Source: Labilithrix luteola
GTDB lineage: Bacteria > Myxococcota_A > Polyangia > Polyangiales > Polyangiaceae
Assembly (NCBI GenBank): GCA_026225435.1
Contig: JAMFST010000903.1
Span: forward strand, 1 to 5,459
Direction: 5' to 3'
Length of the DNA stretch: 5,459 bases
In this document: positions 4,088 to 5,459 of the stretch, one piece after another
Numbering within the stretch: position 1 is the first letter of the stretch
How the letters are laid out: each line of letters opens with the position of its first letter
The notes under the pieces: generated by a model
What the model was told of the DNA's origin: nothing
Seen by the model: the letters and a program-made list of their open reading frames with translations, nothing else
The model's database searches: none
Program-made: the position numbers and the translations under genes

Positions 4088-5459
4088 AGCCTTTTCCGTT
4101 CAATTGGTTCGTCAGCGTGTTGTTTCGGTGTCCCAGCGGCGCGAGCTCGTACGGGTCGGTGATGACGTCGACCACCACCGGACCCTCGATGCTCATCGCC
4201 TCGACGAGCGCAGCCTCGAGATCGCTCTCGCGCTCGACGCGGATGCCGGTGGCGCCCGTCGCGCGGGCGAGGTCGGCGAAGTTGACCGCTCGTAGCTCGG
4301 TCTCGAGGGCCGTGTGGCCGTGCCCTTTCATCCCCTGATCGACCATCCCGTACAAAGCGTCGTTGAGGACGATCCACACGGCGGGGATGCCGTACTGCAC
4401 GGCGGTGTGGAGCTCGTTCTGCATGAGCATGGCGCCGTCGCCGACGACGGCCACGGCCTTCTCGCCGCGAGCGATGGCCGATCCGACGACGCCGCAGGTG
4501 AAGTGCCCCATCGCCCCGAAGCCCGTGCTCACGCGGTACCGGTTCGGGGTGGTGAAGCGCAGCTCGTGACTACCCCAGAGCATCGAGCGACCGGTCTCGG
4601 CGAGGACCATGGCCTCGCTCCCTTCCACCACCACCTTTTGAATGGCGGCGAAGGTGGCCGACGGCCGAACGGGCCCCTCCGTCCGCGCTTGCGGGCGGCT
4701 GCGCTTCGCCGACGCGGGCCGGAAGGGCTTCCTCTCGTCACGTGCTGGCCAGCGCGAGAGCAGCGCGGTCACGAAGGTGGCGATGTCGCAGGTGATGCCG
4801 AGCGTGTTCGCCTCGGGGTAGGCGACCCCGAAGACCTCGGGGTCGACGTCCACGTGGACGAAGCTGTCTGTCGGGACGAACTCGGGGCGCCAGGCCGAGG
4901 TCGACTCACCCATGCGCGTCCCGAGCACCAGCACGTTGTCCGGCCGGGAGTGCGCGAGGTGCTCCTCGACGACGCGCTGACCACCGAGGCCAGTCACGCC
5001 GAGGAACTGCGGATGGTCCTCGGGAAAGATCCCCTTTCCTCGCGGTGAGGTGATGACCCGTGCTCCGGTCCGCTCGGCGAGCTCGCGAATGGGGGCAGCG
5101 GCCTCGCGCGCTCCGAAGCCGGTCCAGATGACAAGAGATCCCCAGGAGAGCCGGGCGACGCACTCGTCGAGCGACTTGTGGTCCAGCGACGGGGGCAGCA
5201 TCGAGGAGACGCGGGTACGGACCGTCCGCTGCGGAGCGCGTGCGCTCTGAACCGCGAGCGGAATGCTCACGTGCGCGATGAAGCCGCCGGGGCGGTCGAC
5301 ACCGTTCTTCAGGCGGCGCGAGATCTCGTCGAGCTCGCCGGCATCGTCCATGCTGACGGCGTAGTGAAAGACGTTGCCGCCGAGCGACGGGCCCGACGTG
5401 GTGTACGCGCTCGTCTCCTGGAAAGCCCAGCGTCCGCGGCGCGGCGCGGCGGTGGCCCC
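4086..5459 (-). CDS. ThDP-dependent enzyme, acetolactate-synthase-like large subunit (5'-truncated by the window)
   Basis: 457 residues are visible and the frame stays open to the window edge, so the true N-terminus, including most of the PYR domain and its ThDP-activating Glu, lies outside. ATG 5351 is internal: reading continues upstream as RRGRWAFQETSAYTTSGP, matching the 'FQE' region of acetolactate-synthase-type PYR domains. The central domain (visible residues about 85-225) has SLVIWTGFGAREAAAPIREL, TSPRGKGIFPEDHP and VLVLGTRMGE. A basic linker follows (RKPFRPASAKRSRPQA). The ThDP-binding PP domain has GAMGHFTCGVVGSAIA, then GDGAMLMQNE (G340-D341-G342) and LNDALYGM with Asn366, the GDG-x(about 24)-N magnesium/diphosphate motif. 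Family members decarboxylate 2-oxoacids and transfer the acyl carbanion, giving acetolactate, acyloins or aldehydes. No acetolactate-synthase regulatory subunit is nearby and the downstream partner is a condensing enzyme, which favours a specialised acyloin-type or acyl-transfer role over valine/isoleucine synthesis. Exact substrate is not readable. Confidence 0.9.
   Translation of the reverse strand, partial: GATAAPRRGRWAFQETSAYTTSGPSLGGNVFHYAVSMDDAGELDEISRRLKNGVDRPGGFIAHVSIPLAVQSARAPQRTVRTRVSSMLPPSLDHKSLDECVARLSWGSLVIWTGFGAREAAAPIRELAERTGARVITSPRGKGIFPEDHPQFLGVTGLGGQRVVEEHLAHSRPDNVLVLGTRMGESTSAWRPEFVPTDSFVHVDVDPEVFGVAYPEANTLGITCDIATFVTALLSRWPARDERKPFRPASAKRSRPQARTEGPVRPSATFAAIQKVVVEGSEAMVLAETGRSMLWGSHELRFTTPNRYRVSTGFGAMGHFTCGVVGSAIARGEKAVAVVGDGAMLMQNELHTAVQYGIPAVWIVLNDALYGMVDQGMKGHGHTALETELRAVNFADLARATGATGIRVERESDLEAALVEAMSIEGPVVVDVITDPYELAPLGHRNNTLTNQLNGKG

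Noticed and set aside
4314..5048. + strand open frame (244 codons) opposite the ThDP enzyme gene
   Set aside because: Antisense to GDG-motif and central-domain coding sequence; His/Arg/Gly-rich shadow product.
5349..5351. ATG as start of the ThDP enzyme
   Set aside because: The frame continues open to base 5459 with FQE-type PYR-domain sequence, so this Met is internal and the gene is cut by the window.

Overview
The window is uniformly GC-rich, with G/C-ending codons throughout. It carries protein families I associate with Myxococcota, of the Sorangium/Polyangium kind. That assignment is inference from composition and family resemblance; no rRNA or marker gene is present. I found no tRNA, rRNA, CRISPR array, insertion sequence or phage gene.

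Layout from left to right: (1) the 3' end of an unrecognised gene on the + strand (2-169). (2) A + strand gene for a roughly 205-residue protein of an uncharacterised, apparently myxobacterial family (246-863). It has a -10-like hexamer placed so that its transcript could begin at the GTG start codon. (3) A convergent small EthD-type protein on the - strand (867-1187), whose stop lies 3 bases from that of gene 2. (4) A short divergent spacer with a small inverted repeat (1227-1243). (5) A + strand tandem array of three related small proteins (1276-1779, 1820-2356, 2549-3064). The first two are about 56% identical without gaps; the third is strongly diverged. (6) A - strand gene pair running in from the right edge: a ThDP-dependent acetolactate-synthase-like enzyme, 5'-truncated by the window (4086-5459), followed after 10 bases by a KASIII/FabH-like condensing enzyme (2993-4075).

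The right-hand pair is the part most suggestive of a specialised pathway. A ThDP enzyme that makes an acyl or acyloin-type carbon-carbon bond appears translationally coupled to a KASIII-like enzyme. The KASIII protein keeps its nucleophilic Cys150 and the Asn of the GN motif but has Asn282 where the catalytic His is expected. A plausible but unproven reading is an acyloin-type small-molecule cluster whose other genes lie beyond base 5459.

The tandem array has no assigned function. Substitutions between its first two copies are largely synonymous in the + frame, which shows that this is the coding strand. The third copy overlaps the condensing-enzyme gene tail to tail by 72 bases.
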